Positions 43,688-53,262 of a stretch of 64,000 nt of DNA are shown piece by piece. Under the pieces are notes generated by a model. The model had not been told where the DNA came from. It did not search any database and saw only the letters and a program-made list of their open reading frames with translations. Made by a program: the position numbers and the translations under genes. The DNA is taken from assembly GCA_964547485.1 (NCBI GenBank), contig CAZJNU010000004.1, positions 21,821 to 85,820 of the forward strand, given 5' to 3'. The stretch is from JACJWR01 sp964547485 (GTDB lineage Bacteria; Actinomycetota; Actinomycetes; S36-B12; UBA10799). Each line of letters begins with the position of its first letter. Positions within the stretch are counted from its first letter, which is position 1.

Positions 43688-44482
43688 ATGTCACAAGACG
43701 GTACAAAGCAGGGGGCCAGTAGACGCGGTTGGTGGCCGCCGCACGGCCGACCGAGCTACGGATCTCCGGTATCGGGGCTGCGAGCAGCAGGTGTGCTCGC
43801 CGGTTGCGCTGCATTGCTACTGACTGGAACGGCGGCAGCGATCGCGGCGGATCCCGGGCCGCTCGATCCTGCGGGGTTCCACGGCCTTGTTCCGCCAACC
43901 GGGCCCTACGTTCGATCGCCAGCCGAGACAGGCGCCCTCGATCTGGTGAGGCCGACTACCCGAAGACCGCACGCCAAAGCCGGCGCAGTGACCCTTCGGC
44001 TGACCCAACCGCAACTGCGATCCGTGTGGTGCGCACCGGCGGCAGGGCGAGCCGCCCTATCAGCCGTGATGCCGCGGCCACCCGGACAGACCTGGCTCGC
44101 CACCGCGATGGGCACGGGCGGCCAAGGGACGATGATGTCGGCGATCGCACCGGCGCTGAATCGGGCGCAACGGCGGAACAGATACCAGCTCGACTTCGCC
44201 ACCTCACCCGGTGTTCTGCTTTCTCGAGTACGGATGGACGTCGAGCGCTACCGCTCCGCAGTCATCATCGGAGTCGATCCAGGGCAGCTGCCCTGGTATG
44301 AGGGGCTGCTGCCACTCGGCGGTGGCCACGCCCTGGTCGTCCATGGCTACTCGGTCACCCCGGCAGGCGGGACGCTGCTGGTCTGGGACCCTGCCCGATC
44401 GGCGCTTGCCGGACGGCACACCACGTCCAGTTCCGCGCTGACTGCGGCTGGGGTCCGATTCGGCGGGGCGATCGTATGGTGA
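43688..44482 (+). CDS. Exported C39-like cysteine peptidase
   Basis: 264 residues. An N-terminal signal (LRAAGVLAGCAALLLTGTAAAIA) is followed by a papain-fold, C39-like domain: RSVWCAPAAGRAALS (nucleophile Cys), GGGHALVVHGY (His) and TLLVWDPAR (Asp). It acts outside the membrane, possibly on a peptide or wall protein. It overlaps the next gene by 4-7 nt, which argues for a joint function. Proteins of this plan are common in actinobacteria but I do not know a characterised example. Confidence 0.78.
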   Translation: MSQDGTKQGASRRGWWPPHGRPSYGSPVSGLRAAGVLAGCAALLLTGTAAAIAADPGPLDPAGFHGLVPPTGPYVRSPAETGALDLVRPTTRRPHAKAGAVTLRLTQPQLRSVWCAPAAGRAALSAVMPRPPGQTWLATAMGTGGQGTMMSAIAPALNRAQRRNRYQLDFATSPGVLLSRVRMDVERYRSAVIIGVDPGQLPWYEGLLPLGGGHALVVHGYSVTPAGGTLLVWDPARSALAGRHTTSSSALTAAGVRFGGAIVW

Positions 44483-45507
44483 TCCTGGTCGTTGTGTGGC
44501 TGACCTGGCACGCCATCGTTGGAAGCCCGGCTGACCTGCCGGCCACCGAGAACACCGGAAACGGACGCCCTCGCACCACCGCTGCGCGCCTGCAGCCGGG
44601 ACCTGAACTGCCTCTGCCTCGGCAGCTCGCCATGGAATCCGCGTGGCGCCTACCTGCCGGATTCGGCCGCTACGGCGCGACTGCGAATCACGAAACCGCC
44701 GTGCTACCTGCGGGAGCGGCCGGCCTGCTCTGGGTCGCCAGGGACAGCGGCGTGAACGGGCTCCGGCCGCCGACCGTCGCCGGTCGGGAACTGGTATCCG
44801 CGACCCCGATGGTTCGAGGCTGGCTACTGCTGGAGACGGAACCCTTCGTGCCCGCTGGGACGGGGCCCGGAAACGCGGGAGGCGCCGAGGGCGCAGCACG
44901 CGCGGGAGGTACTGACGAATGCCACTCGCACCAATGTTGGCATTGGCACCTCTCGTGGGTGTCCTCGCCGATACCTGGTTCGGACCCGATCCCGGTCGTC
45001 TCCTCCGAGTCGCCGGTGACGTGGTTCGGCCTCCCTGCAATCCGCGCCAACGGCGCGACAGTGGAGTGGCGCGAGCCCGGCCGCTCCACTGTGGGCAGTT
45101 GGTCGGGGCGCGGCGCGCCCGGGCGCGGTGTCCGGTATCGGCCACGGGTCTCGACTGACCGACAGTGGGCCGATCGCCCGCCATCCTGGATTTCGGTTGG
45201 CGCGGACCCGGAGCACGGACAGCTGCGCGCGTCGGGCTACCGCATTCCGGAGCTCCCCGGCGCGGTCCGCCGGGTGCTGGCCATCGGGAGCGACAATGCC
45301 TACGTGCGCACCGACGGGGGTCGATTCCTCGTCACCTCCCGCGGGCGGGCGACCTCTCAGCTGGCCGAAGACCTGTTGGTCGGCGAAGCTCCGGCCGGAA
45401 TCACCGTGGTGGGGTCTGATGAGCGAGGCGCCTACCTGGTGATCGTCGGGCAGCCCGGCCGTTCCACGGCTCCTCGATCCGGTCAGGCCCGGTCAATCGC
45501 GTGGTGA
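44479..45507 (+). CDS. Membrane-anchored hypothetical protein paired with the C39-like peptidase
   Basis: About 342 residues. A single N-terminal membrane helix (VILVVVWLTWHAIVG) precedes an extracellular part rich in Gly, Pro and Trp, with a Cys/His cluster DECHSHQCWHWHLSW. The C-terminal half has short strands such as VRRVLAIGSDNAYVRTDGG, suggestive of a beta-propeller or beta-sandwich. I do not recognise the family. GTG 44479 forms a GTGA overlap with the upstream gene (an ATG at 44476 also exists). The 3' end overlaps the convergent gcvT by 15 bp. Confidence 0.72.
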   Translation: MILVVVWLTWHAIVGSPADLPATENTGNGRPRTTAARLQPGPELPLPRQLAMESAWRLPAGFGRYGATANHETAVLPAGAAGLLWVARDSGVNGLRPPTVAGRELVSATPMVRGWLLLETEPFVPAGTGPGNAGGAEGAARAGGTDECHSHQCWHWHLSWVSSPIPGSDPIPVVSSESPVTWFGLPAIRANGATVEWREPGRSTVGSWSGRGAPGRGVRYRPRVSTDRQWADRPPSWISVGADPEHGQLRASGYRIPELPGAVRRVLAIGSDNAYVRTDGGRFLVTSRGRATSQLAEDLLVGEAPAGITVVGSDERGAYLVIVGQPGRSTAPRSGQARSIAW

Positions 45508-46653
45508 CGATTCGACCAACGGAGTGGCAGTGACCCTGGCCGTCAGCCAGCGACCGCGCAGCTTGATCACGACCTCATCGCCGGGACCAATCTCGGGAGC
45601 CACTAGGGCCATCCCGATGCCGGCTTTCAGCACCGGCGAGAAGGTGCCGCTGGTGAGGTGCCCCAGCGCCGGTCCGTCCGGCCGCAGGTGGACGCTCGCG
45701 CCAGCGCGCGGCACCCCTCGATCGAGCAACAACAGGGCCCTGACGCGCGGTCGCAAGCTGCCATCCCGACCGGCAAGCAGTGCCTCCCGGCCGCAGAACT
45801 CCGGCTTCTGCCAGCCGACGGCCCAACTCAGACCCGCCTCAACCGGTCCGATCTCGCCACCGAGATCCTGGCCGTGCAACGGATACCCCATCTCCGTCCG
45901 CAAGGTGTCTCGCGCTGCCAGACCGCAGGCACGCACGCCGAGGGAAGCACCGGCCGTCAGCAGTCGATCCCACAGTCGGACCGCCATGTCGGCCGGCAGC
46001 AGTACCTCATACCCCTTCTCGCCGGTGTACCCGGTTCGGCAGACAACTACGTCGACACCCTCGAAGGTGTCGCGCAGCACGCCCAAGTAGGCCATACCGA
46101 TGGGTAACCCGACCGCACCAAGGAGCTCAGCCGCTGCCGGTCCCTGCACCGCAATGATGGCCGTGTCCCGCTGGCTATCGATCACCTCGACCGCGGGTCC
46201 GACTCGGGATCGCAGCAAGTCATTGACCACACCAGCGTTCCCCGCATTGGGAATTAGCAGGGCGTCGTCTGCGTCGAAGACATAGACGATCAGGTCATCC
46301 AACACCCGACCTTCGTCATCGCAGAGCAGGCTGTATTGCGCCTGTCCTGGGCCGATCCGGTCCAAGTCGTTGGTCAGGATCCGGTTGAGATCTGCCACGG
46401 CACCTTCGCCACGAACCAACGTGGTCCCCAGATGCGACACGTCAAAGATGCCCACGGCGCTGCGAACTGCCAAGTGCTCGGACACCACCCCGCTGAACTC
46501 CAACGGCATCTGCCAACCGGCGAACTCGGAGAACTTGGCTCCTGCGCCGACATGGGCGTCATGCAAGGGGGAGAGAAGCAACTCCGTCGGTGTCGGCGGA
46601 GTGGAGTCTGCCGTGGCTGCCGGGGAGACGTCGTCCGTTGCTGACTGTGTCAT
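45493..46653 (-). CDS. gcvT: Aminomethyltransferase (glycine cleavage T protein)
   Basis: 386 residues. T-protein motifs: LSPLHDAHVGAGAKFSEFAG, QMPLEFSGVVSEHLAVRSAV, GIFDVSHLG (with the catalytic Asp region), TGYTGEKGYEVLLP, CGLAARDTLRTEMGYPLHGQ and the C-terminal GHLTSGTFSPVL. It transfers the aminomethyl carbon from H protein to tetrahydrofolate. H, P and L proteins are not adjacent, though lpd lies 2 kb away. It is divergent from pepA. Confidence 0.95.
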   Translation of the reverse strand: MTQSATDDVSPAATADSTPPTPTELLLSPLHDAHVGAGAKFSEFAGWQMPLEFSGVVSEHLAVRSAVGIFDVSHLGTTLVRGEGAVADLNRILTNDLDRIGPGQAQYSLLCDDEGRVLDDLIVYVFDADDALLIPNAGNAGVVNDLLRSRVGPAVEVIDSQRDTAIIAVQGPAAAELLGAVGLPIGMAYLGVLRDTFEGVDVVVCRTGYTGEKGYEVLLPADMAVRLWDRLLTAGASLGVRACGLAARDTLRTEMGYPLHGQDLGGEIGPVEAGLSWAVGWQKPEFCGREALLAGRDGSLRPRVRALLLLDRGVPRAGASVHLRPDGPALGHLTSGTFSPVLKAGIGMALVAPEIGPGDEVVIKLRGRWLTARVTATPLVESSPRD

Positions 46654-46781
46654 CCCCCGACGCTAGCCGGGGTCCGCGCCTCTTCGCCGACCGGCCAACG
46701 CCACCGGCCCCAGATCCCGAGGGTTCGACGGTTGCGGACGTAAGGTGGCGATGAGTGCATCGAATCCCAATCGGAGGACCC

Positions 46782-48263
46782 GTGACCAGCCTGCGCCTGA
46801 GCACCGCCCACCCCTCGACCGCCAAATCCGATGCCCTGGTGGTCTTCGTGCACCCGCGCAAGAGCGGGGCCGTGCTGGCGACCGGCACCTCCGTGCCCAA
46901 GCCCGTCGCGAGCAAACTGCTGAAGCTGCTGCGGATCGCCTCCCCCAAGATCGCGGCCTCCGAAGTGGTCGTGTGCCCGTCGCCGGAGGCGGTTTCGGCC
47001 GACCTCGTCGTTTTCACCTGCACGCCAGCAGACCCTGATATCGAGGCGATGCGACGGGCGGCCGGTAACGCACTGCGGGCCTTGATGGACAGGTCCACCG
47101 TCGCGATCGCCTGCCCGAGCACGGATCCAGAGCAGATTGCGGCCATCGGCCAGGGGGCTCGGTTGGGTGCCTACCAATTCACGAGTTTCCGAGGGTCAGG
47201 TGACCGCGACGGCCGCACCGGTACCGACGAGATCCTGCTGCTCGTCTCCGACGCCCGCAGCAAGTCCGTCCAAAGCGAGGTGAAGAAGTCCGAAATCATC
47301 ACCAATGCCGTCCTCGCCACCCGCGACCTTGTCAACACGCCGCCTTCCGCGCAGTCACCCAACGACCTGGCCGAAGCGGTCCGCAAGTCGGCCGCGGACA
47401 CACCTGTCCGAGTCGATGTCTACAGCGAGCGCAAACTCGCCCGCGAAGGCTTCGGCGGCATCCTCGGCGTGGGCCAGGGTTCAATCAATCCGCCGCGACT
47501 CGTCAGGATGAGCTATCACCCCGCAAAGGCGCAAGGGCATCTGGCGCTGGTCGGCAAAGGCATCACCTTTGACTCGGGCGGCTTGAGCCTGAAACCGGCC
47601 GCCAGCATGATCACGATGAAATGCGACATGGCCGGCGCGGCCGCAGTGGCGATGGCCACGTTGGCAATCGCCCGGCTGCGGATCCCGGTGCAGGTGACCG
47701 CCTACCTCGCCATCGCCGAGAACATGCCCAGCGGATCGGCGCAGCGGCCTGGGGACGTGCTCACCATGTACGGCGGCAAGACCGTCGAAGTCCTCAATAC
47801 CGATGCCGAGGGACGACTGGTCCTCGCCGACGCCCTCGTCCGGGCGTGCGAGGACGAACCCGACGTGCTGGTTGACGTGGCCACTCTCACCGGGGCCCAG
47901 ACAGTCGCGCTGGGAACCCACATCTCCGCGGTGATGGCGAACGACGAAGAACTGCGGGACCGAGTGATAGCCGCCGCCGGAACCGCCGGTGAACAGATGT
48001 GGCCGATGCCGCTGCCGCCGGAACTACGGGCTTCATTGAAATCCAAAATCGCGGATATCGCCAATATCGGCGAAAGGTTGGGGGGCATGATGACGGCGGG
48101 TCTTTTCCTCTCGGACTTCGTCCAAGATGGCGTCTCCTGGGCCCACCTCGATATCGCCGGACCGGCCTTCAACGAAGGTCACGGCCGCGACTACACCCCG
48201 TCCGGGGGTACCGGTGCAGCGGTGCGAACGTTGATCTCGCTGGCCCGGCAGTTGGCCGATTGA
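46782..48263 (+). CDS. pepA: Leucyl aminopeptidase (M17)
   Basis: 493 residues. The M17 catalytic domain has the signatures GKGITFDSGGLSLKP (Lys and metal Asp) and NTDAEGRLVLADAL (NTDAEGRL motif with Asp/Glu metal ligands), plus KCDMAGAAAV. It removes N-terminal residues from peptides in the cytosol using two metal ions. GTG 46782 is chosen because GGAGG lies 4-5 nt upstream. In the same position as Rv2213 of M. tuberculosis. Confidence 0.93.
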   Translation: MTSLRLSTAHPSTAKSDALVVFVHPRKSGAVLATGTSVPKPVASKLLKLLRIASPKIAASEVVVCPSPEAVSADLVVFTCTPADPDIEAMRRAAGNALRALMDRSTVAIACPSTDPEQIAAIGQGARLGAYQFTSFRGSGDRDGRTGTDEILLLVSDARSKSVQSEVKKSEIITNAVLATRDLVNTPPSAQSPNDLAEAVRKSAADTPVRVDVYSERKLAREGFGGILGVGQGSINPPRLVRMSYHPAKAQGHLALVGKGITFDSGGLSLKPAASMITMKCDMAGAAAVAMATLAIARLRIPVQVTAYLAIAENMPSGSAQRPGDVLTMYGGKTVEVLNTDAEGRLVLADALVRACEDEPDVLVDVATLTGAQTVALGTHISAVMANDEELRDRVIAAAGTAGEQMWPMPLPPELRASLKSKIADIANIGERLGGMMTAGLFLSDFVQDGVSWAHLDIAGPAFNEGHGRDYTPSGGTGAAVRTLISLARQLAD

Positions 48264-48400
48264 GCCCGAGCCGACGCGCCTGCGACTGACTCTGCTCAGC
48301 CGGGGCGGGGCGTCGGGTGACAGCGCGGCGTCCGAGGTGCCAGGATGACCGCAACCGGATATCTGACGATGGACCACCGAACTGAAGGGGTTGCACGCAG

Positions 48401-49786
48401 GTGAGCGATGCGGATCAGCACGACTTCGACCTAGTCATCCTGGGCGGCGGCAGCGGAGGCTACGCCTGCGCCCTGCGTGCCTCACAACTCGGGATGTCGG
48501 TCGCTCTCATCGAGCGAGGCAAACTCGGCGGCACCTGCTTGCACAACGGGTGCATCCCTACCAAGGCCCTGCTGCATGCCGCCGAGGTCGCCGACGAAGC
48601 ACGGGAGAGTTCCAAATTCGGTGTCCGCACCACGTTCGACGGTATCGATATGGTCCAGGTCAACAAATACAAGGACGCTGTCGTCGGCCGACTCTACAAG
48701 GGGCTGCAGGGCCTGGTCTCTCAACGAGGGGTCACCTTCGTGGCGGGTTCCGGGCGGATGACCGGACCCAATACGGTCGAGGTCGACGGCGTCACCTACA
48801 CCGGCCGCAACCTGGTGTTGGCGACCGGCTCCTACGCCAGGTCGCTGCCCGGGCTGGAGATCGGCGGGCTGGTCATGACCAGCGATCAGGCCCTAGTGCT
48901 GGACTGGGTGCCGAACAGCGCCATCGTGCTTGGTGGCGGAGTGATCGGTGTCGAGTTCGCCAGCGTCTGGCGGTCGTTCGGCACCGACGTGACCATCGTC
49001 GAGGCGTTGCCGCGGCTGGTGCCGAGCGAAGACGAGTCTGCCTCGAAGGCGCTGGAGCGCGCATTTCGCAAGCGTGGCATCAATTTCCGCACCGGGATTC
49101 GATTCGCCAGCGTCAGCCAGGACCAGCACGGGGTGACCGTCACGCTGGAGGACGGCAGCACCCTGGCGGCGGACCTGTTACTGGTAGCCGTCGGCCGCGG
49201 ACCCAACACCGCGGATATGGGGTACGAGGAACAGGGCGTCGCGATGGATCGCGGCTTCGTTCTCGCCGACGAACGGCTCCACACCAACATCCCCGGCGTC
49301 TACGCGGTCGGAGACATCGTGCCCGGCCTGCAACTTGCACATCGGGGCTTTGCACAGGGAATCTTCGTCGCCGAGGACATCGCGGGGATCGCTCCGCCGG
49401 CGCTGGATGAGGCCGCGATCCCCCGAGTCACCTACTGCGAGCCGGAGGTGGCCAGTGTCGGCTACACCGAGGCACAGGCCAACGAACTTTTCGGCGCGGA
49501 CGACGTCCAGAGCGTCGAGTACAACCTGGCCGGTAACGGCAAGAGCCAGATCCTCGGCACAGCCGGCTTCATCAAACTGGTACGCCGCAAAGACGGTCCG
49601 GTGGTGGGAATCCACCTGGTCGGTTCCCGGATGGGCGAACAGATCGGCGAGGCCCAACTGATCTTCGCCTGGGAGGCGTACCCCGAGGATGTCGCGGCCC
49701 TCATCCACGCACATCCGACCCAGAACGAGGCCATGGGTGAGGCCCACCTGGCCCTCGCGGGCAAGCCCCTGCACGCACACGGCTAG
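48401..49786 (+). CDS. lpd: Dihydrolipoyl dehydrogenase (E3)
   Basis: 461 residues. FAD domain VILGGGSGGYACALRA, redox disulfide GGTCLHNGCIPTKALLH, NAD domain VVLGGGVIGVEFASVW-type (IVLGGGVIGVEFASVWRSFG), and C-terminal dimer domain with the active-site pair HAHPTQNEAMGEAH. It reoxidises dihydrolipoamide of E2. The next gene is E2, so the two supply the 2-oxoglutarate and/or pyruvate dehydrogenase complexes. GTG start. Confidence 0.95.
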   Translation: MSDADQHDFDLVILGGGSGGYACALRASQLGMSVALIERGKLGGTCLHNGCIPTKALLHAAEVADEARESSKFGVRTTFDGIDMVQVNKYKDAVVGRLYKGLQGLVSQRGVTFVAGSGRMTGPNTVEVDGVTYTGRNLVLATGSYARSLPGLEIGGLVMTSDQALVLDWVPNSAIVLGGGVIGVEFASVWRSFGTDVTIVEALPRLVPSEDESASKALERAFRKRGINFRTGIRFASVSQDQHGVTVTLEDGSTLAADLLLVAVGRGPNTADMGYEEQGVAMDRGFVLADERLHTNIPGVYAVGDIVPGLQLAHRGFAQGIFVAEDIAGIAPPALDEAAIPRVTYCEPEVASVGYTEAQANELFGADDVQSVEYNLAGNGKSQILGTAGFIKLVRRKDGPVVGIHLVGSRMGEQIGEAQLIFAWEAYPEDVAALIHAHPTQNEAMGEAHLALAGKPLHAHG

Positions 49787-49848
49787 CACTGTTAGATGGA
49801 CCCACGGCGAACCAGCAGCGAGAATCACAGACACGGACCAACCAAAGT

Positions 49849-49873
49849 CCGATTCCCCCGATTCGGGAATCGG
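49849..49873 (+). promoter_or_regulatory. Small hairpin between lpd and the E2 gene
   Basis: CCGATTCCC (49849-49857) pairs exactly with GGGAATCGG (49865-49873), with a 7-nt loop. It lies 27 bp upstream of the E2 start. It may modulate readthrough or mRNA stability; no further evidence. Confidence 0.4.
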
Positions 49874-49899
49874 CAGACTGAAGGAGCGGGGCTGTAACA

Positions 49900-51999
49900 A
49901 TGGCGGTTCCAGTCACGATGCCGGCGCTCGGCGAGAGCGTCGTCGAGGGCACGGTCACCAGATGGCTCAAGCAGGTCGGCGACGCGGTTGCGGTCGACGA
50001 ACCCCTGTTGGAGGTCAGCACCGACAAGGTCGACACCGAGATCCCGTCCCCGGTCGCCGGCGTGCTGTTGGAGATCAATGCCCAAGAGGACGACGTGATC
50101 GAGGTGGGCGGTCAGCTCGCCCTCGTCGGCGAGCCCTCGGACGCCACCGGAACCTCGGAGTCGCGAAGCCCGGGTCCGGCCACCACCGCGGCCGCACCTC
50201 CCGCACCTCCCGCACCGACGGGATCCTCCCCGGCCACAGCCAGTTTCCCGGCACCGCCAACTGGCCGCCCCTTGGGTTCGTTCCCGCCGCCGTCCGGTGC
50301 GCGACCGGCAACACCCGCCCCACCCACCGACTCGGCACCTCCAGTGACTCTGCCATCCGCTCCGTCAGCGCCACGACCGACGACCGCCGGCCCCTCCTTC
50401 ACTGGACCCTCGTTCACTGGTCCGTCGTTCACCGGCCCCTCCTTCCCCGGTTTGGCCACCCCCGGTGCTGCAACCCCGGGCGCTGCGACTGACAGCACGT
50501 CCGAGTCACCAGGTCCGCGACCACCGGCCGCTTCGAGCCCGCCTGCCGCCGCCACCCCGGCACCAGCTGTGCCTTCTGGAGCCGCGCCAACTCCAGCCGC
50601 GCAGGGGGGTACCGAAGTGAAACTCCCAGCCCTGGGCGAGAGCGTCACCGAGGGCACTGTCACGCGGTGGCTGAAGCAAGTGGGCGACACCGTCGCCGTC
50701 GACGAGCCGCTACTTGAGGTCAGCACGGACAAAGTCGACACCGAAATCCCGTCACCCGTCGCCGGTGTCGTATCGGAGATTCGGGTCGCCGAGGACGAGG
50801 TAGCAGACGTCGGTGCCGTCCTAGCCGTCATCGGCTCCGCTGCCGCTGCGCCAGCCGCTGCGCCAGCCGCTGCGCCAGCCCCTGCGCCGGCCCCGGCGGC
50901 CGCACCTGCGCCGGCCCCCGCCCCAGCCCCAGCGGCCGCTGCGCCCGCCCCCGCGCCGGCCCCGGCGGCCGCACCTGCGGCCGCCCCCGCGCCTGCCCCA
51001 ACCCCCGCCGCATCTGCAGCACCGACGCCCTCGCCCGGCTCCGGTTCGCCGACGGGAGGCGCATACGTGACGCCGCTGGTGCGGAAGATGGCCAAACAGG
51101 GTGACGTCGACCTCGCCGCAGTTGTCGGCACCGGCGTCGGCGGTCGCGTCCGCAAGGAGGACGTGCAAGCGGTCATTGATTCCCGAGCGGCAGCAGCAGC
51201 AGCCGCCGCATCCGCCCCCGCTGTGGCGGCCACCGTGACACCGGTTCCGCAACCGCGACCGGAACCCTCACCGCTGCGGGGCACGACGGAGAAACTCAGT
51301 CGACTGCGTCGGGTGATCGCCGATCGGATGATCGAATCGCTGCAGGTCTCTGCTCAGTTGACCTCGGTGGTCGAGGTGGATGTGACCCGAATCGCCCATC
51401 TCCGCGCTGCTCACAAGGAGAGCTACCTGGCGAGGAACGGCGTGAAACTCACCTACATGCCGTTCTTCTGCCTGGCGGCGGTGGAGGCTCTGCAGCAGTT
51501 CCCACAGGTGAACGCCTCACTGGATATGGCGGAGGGAACGGTCACCTACCACGGTTCCGAGCACCTCGGGATTGCCGTCGACTCGCGTCGCGGACTGCTG
51601 GTACCGGTCATCCAGCACGCCGGGGAGATGGATCTGGTCGGCCTTTCCAAGGCGATCGTGGACATCGCCGACCGCACCCGATCAAACCAACTCTCCCCGG
51701 ACGATCTCTCCGGCGGCACCTTCACCATCACCAACACCGGCAGTCGTGGGGCGCTATTTGACACGCCGATCATCAACCAACCGCAGGTGGCGATTCTGGG
51801 CACCGGAATGGTGGTGAAGCGACCCGTCGTCGTCACCGATGCTCTGGGCGATGACACGATCGCCATCCGATCCATGGTGTACCTGGGGTTGACGTACGAC
51901 CACCGGTTGGTCGACGGCGCCGACGCGGCCCGGTTCCTCGACTCACTGAAACGACGCCTTGAGGCGGGACAGTTCGAACAGGACATCACCGGCCAGTGA
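49900..51999 (+). CDS. sucB: Dihydrolipoamide acyltransferase (E2) with two lipoyl domains
   Basis: 699 residues. Lipoyl domains at about 1-77 and 240-316 share near-identical cores (LEVSTDKVDTEIPSPVAGV, lipoylated Lys in TDKVD). Long Ala/Pro-rich linkers follow each. A peripheral E1/E3-binding domain (about 390-425, VTPLVRKMAKQGDVDLAAVV) and a CoA-acyltransferase domain with catalytic LTYDHRLVDGADAARF (His and Asp near residues 668-672) complete the enzyme. In mycobacteria the homologous gene (dlaT) serves pyruvate dehydrogenase and peroxiredoxin reduction, so succinyl versus acetyl specificity is open. The linkers make it longer than the mycobacterial protein (about 550). Confidence 0.93.
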   Translation: MAVPVTMPALGESVVEGTVTRWLKQVGDAVAVDEPLLEVSTDKVDTEIPSPVAGVLLEINAQEDDVIEVGGQLALVGEPSDATGTSESRSPGPATTAAAPPAPPAPTGSSPATASFPAPPTGRPLGSFPPPSGARPATPAPPTDSAPPVTLPSAPSAPRPTTAGPSFTGPSFTGPSFTGPSFPGLATPGAATPGAATDSTSESPGPRPPAASSPPAAATPAPAVPSGAAPTPAAQGGTEVKLPALGESVTEGTVTRWLKQVGDTVAVDEPLLEVSTDKVDTEIPSPVAGVVSEIRVAEDEVADVGAVLAVIGSAAAAPAAAPAAAPAPAPAPAAAPAPAPAPAPAAAAPAPAPAPAAAPAAAPAPAPTPAASAAPTPSPGSGSPTGGAYVTPLVRKMAKQGDVDLAAVVGTGVGGRVRKEDVQAVIDSRAAAAAAAASAPAVAATVTPVPQPRPEPSPLRGTTEKLSRLRRVIADRMIESLQVSAQLTSVVEVDVTRIAHLRAAHKESYLARNGVKLTYMPFFCLAAVEALQQFPQVNASLDMAEGTVTYHGSEHLGIAVDSRRGLLVPVIQHAGEMDLVGLSKAIVDIADRTRSNQLSPDDLSGGTFTITNTGSRGALFDTPIINQPQVAILGTGMVVKRPVVVTDALGDDTIAIRSMVYLGLTYDHRLVDGADAARFLDSLKRRLEAGQFEQDITGQ

Positions 52000-52045
52000 C
52001 GCCCGCCGGCGTGCCGAACGGGACGACGTAGGCCAGACTCAGAGC

Positions 52046-52933
52046 ATGCAGATAGCGGTAACAGGCGCTAGCGGTCTGATCGGGCAGGCCCTTGTTGCGT
52101 CGCTGCGCGGCAGCGACCACCAGGTTCTGACCCTCGTCCGTCGCCCGACTCAGCGCCCCGACGAGGTGCGCTGGGACCCGACGGTAGGCCGTGTGGACGA
52201 CGGCCTCAACGGCGTCGACGCCGTCGTCCACCTGGCTGGTGCCGGTGTCGGAGACAAGCGCTGGACCGATTCCTACAAGCGTGAGATCAGGGAAAGCCGG
52301 GTACGTGGGACGGACACCATTGCTCGAGCCCTGGCCGCTCTGCCAACTCCCCCGAAAGTCCTGGTCAGCGGCTCTGCCATCGGCTACTACCCCGACTCGC
52401 CATTGCCCGTCACTGAGGACTCTCCCGCCGGAGCCGGATTCCTCTCCCAGGTCGTGGTCGACTGGGAAGCTGCCACTGACCCGGCGACCGAAGCGGGGAT
52501 ACGAGTCGTCAAGGCTCGCACCGGTTTAGTGGTGAGCGCGCGCGGCGGAGCCTTCCAGCGACTGCTGCCGCTGTTCAAGTACGGCCTCGGCGGCCGCATC
52601 GGCGACGGCCACCAGTACTGGTCCTTCATCTCGCTTCGTGACGAGATCCGGGCACTTACCTTTGCGATCACCAACGCTGAGCTCTCCGGGCCGGTCAACC
52701 TGGTGGCTCCGCAGGCGATCACGAATCGCGAGGTGACAGCTGCCTTGGCGGAGGTCGTCGGTCGGCGGGCGATGCTCCCCGTTCCCGGCTTCGCCCTGAA
52801 GGTGGCGCTCGGGCAATTCGCCGACGATATTCTCGGCAGCCAGAATGTGGTGCCGTCACGGTTGACAGACGCCGGCTTCAGCTGGCTGGCTCCGGCCCTC
52901 ACCACAGCGTTGGTCGATATGGACTATGCCTGA
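52046..52933 (+). CDS. TIGR01777 family epimerase (YfcH-like)
   Basis: 295 residues. An SDR-like Rossmann fold begins MQIAVTGASGLIGQALVASL (GxxGxxG), with VDAVVHLAGAGVGDKRWTD, and LVSGSAIGYYPDSP in the catalytic region. The C-terminal part has the DUF1731 sequence (LPVPGFALKVALGQFADDIL, SQNVVPSRL). Function unclear. It corresponds in place to Rv2216. Starts at ATG 52046. Confidence 0.9.
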   Translation: MQIAVTGASGLIGQALVASLRGSDHQVLTLVRRPTQRPDEVRWDPTVGRVDDGLNGVDAVVHLAGAGVGDKRWTDSYKREIRESRVRGTDTIARALAALPTPPKVLVSGSAIGYYPDSPLPVTEDSPAGAGFLSQVVVDWEAATDPATEAGIRVVKARTGLVVSARGGAFQRLLPLFKYGLGGRIGDGHQYWSFISLRDEIRALTFAITNAELSGPVNLVAPQAITNREVTAALAEVVGRRAMLPVPGFALKVALGQFADDILGSQNVVPSRLTDAGFSWLAPALTTALVDMDYA

Positions 52934-52959
52934 CCTTCAGCTCCCGGCAGCAGAGGGCC

Positions 52960-53162
52960 TCACAGCAGCCAACCGCCCCAGACGCACAGCATCACCGAAC
53001 TCGCCGCCGCCATCCACATCCGCGGCGTCCACGCCCAGAGCGGTCGACGACTGCGACGCAGCCATTCAACCAGGGCCGGAGGTTGCGGGCTGCCGAGGTG
53101 AAGCGGTTCGATGTGGCCGACGACTCCCGGCAACTGGCTTCCGGTCGGGCTCGCGGCGGCCG
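52960..53162 (-). CDS. Partial membrane protein, start lost in the assembly gap
   Basis: Only the last 66 residues are present, ending WMAAASSVMLCVWGGWLL before the stop, a C-terminal membrane helix preceded by basic residues (WLRRSRRPLWAWTPR). The frame runs into the 100-N gap, so its length and start are unknown. Convergent with the TIGR01777 gene. The unstructured alternative frames make this only moderately likely to be a true gene. Confidence 0.5.
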
Positions 53163-53262
53163 NNNNNNNNNNNNNNNNNNNNNNNNNNNNNNNNNNNNNN
53201 NNNNNNNNNNNNNNNNNNNNNNNNNNNNNNNNNNNNNNNNNNNNNNNNNNNNNNNNNNNNNN
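53163..53262. other. Assembly gap (100 N)
   Basis: Exactly 100 Ns, a standard placeholder of unknown true length. It removes the 5' end of the FAD oxidoreductase on the right and the 5' end of the minus-strand gene on the left. Confidence 0.98.
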
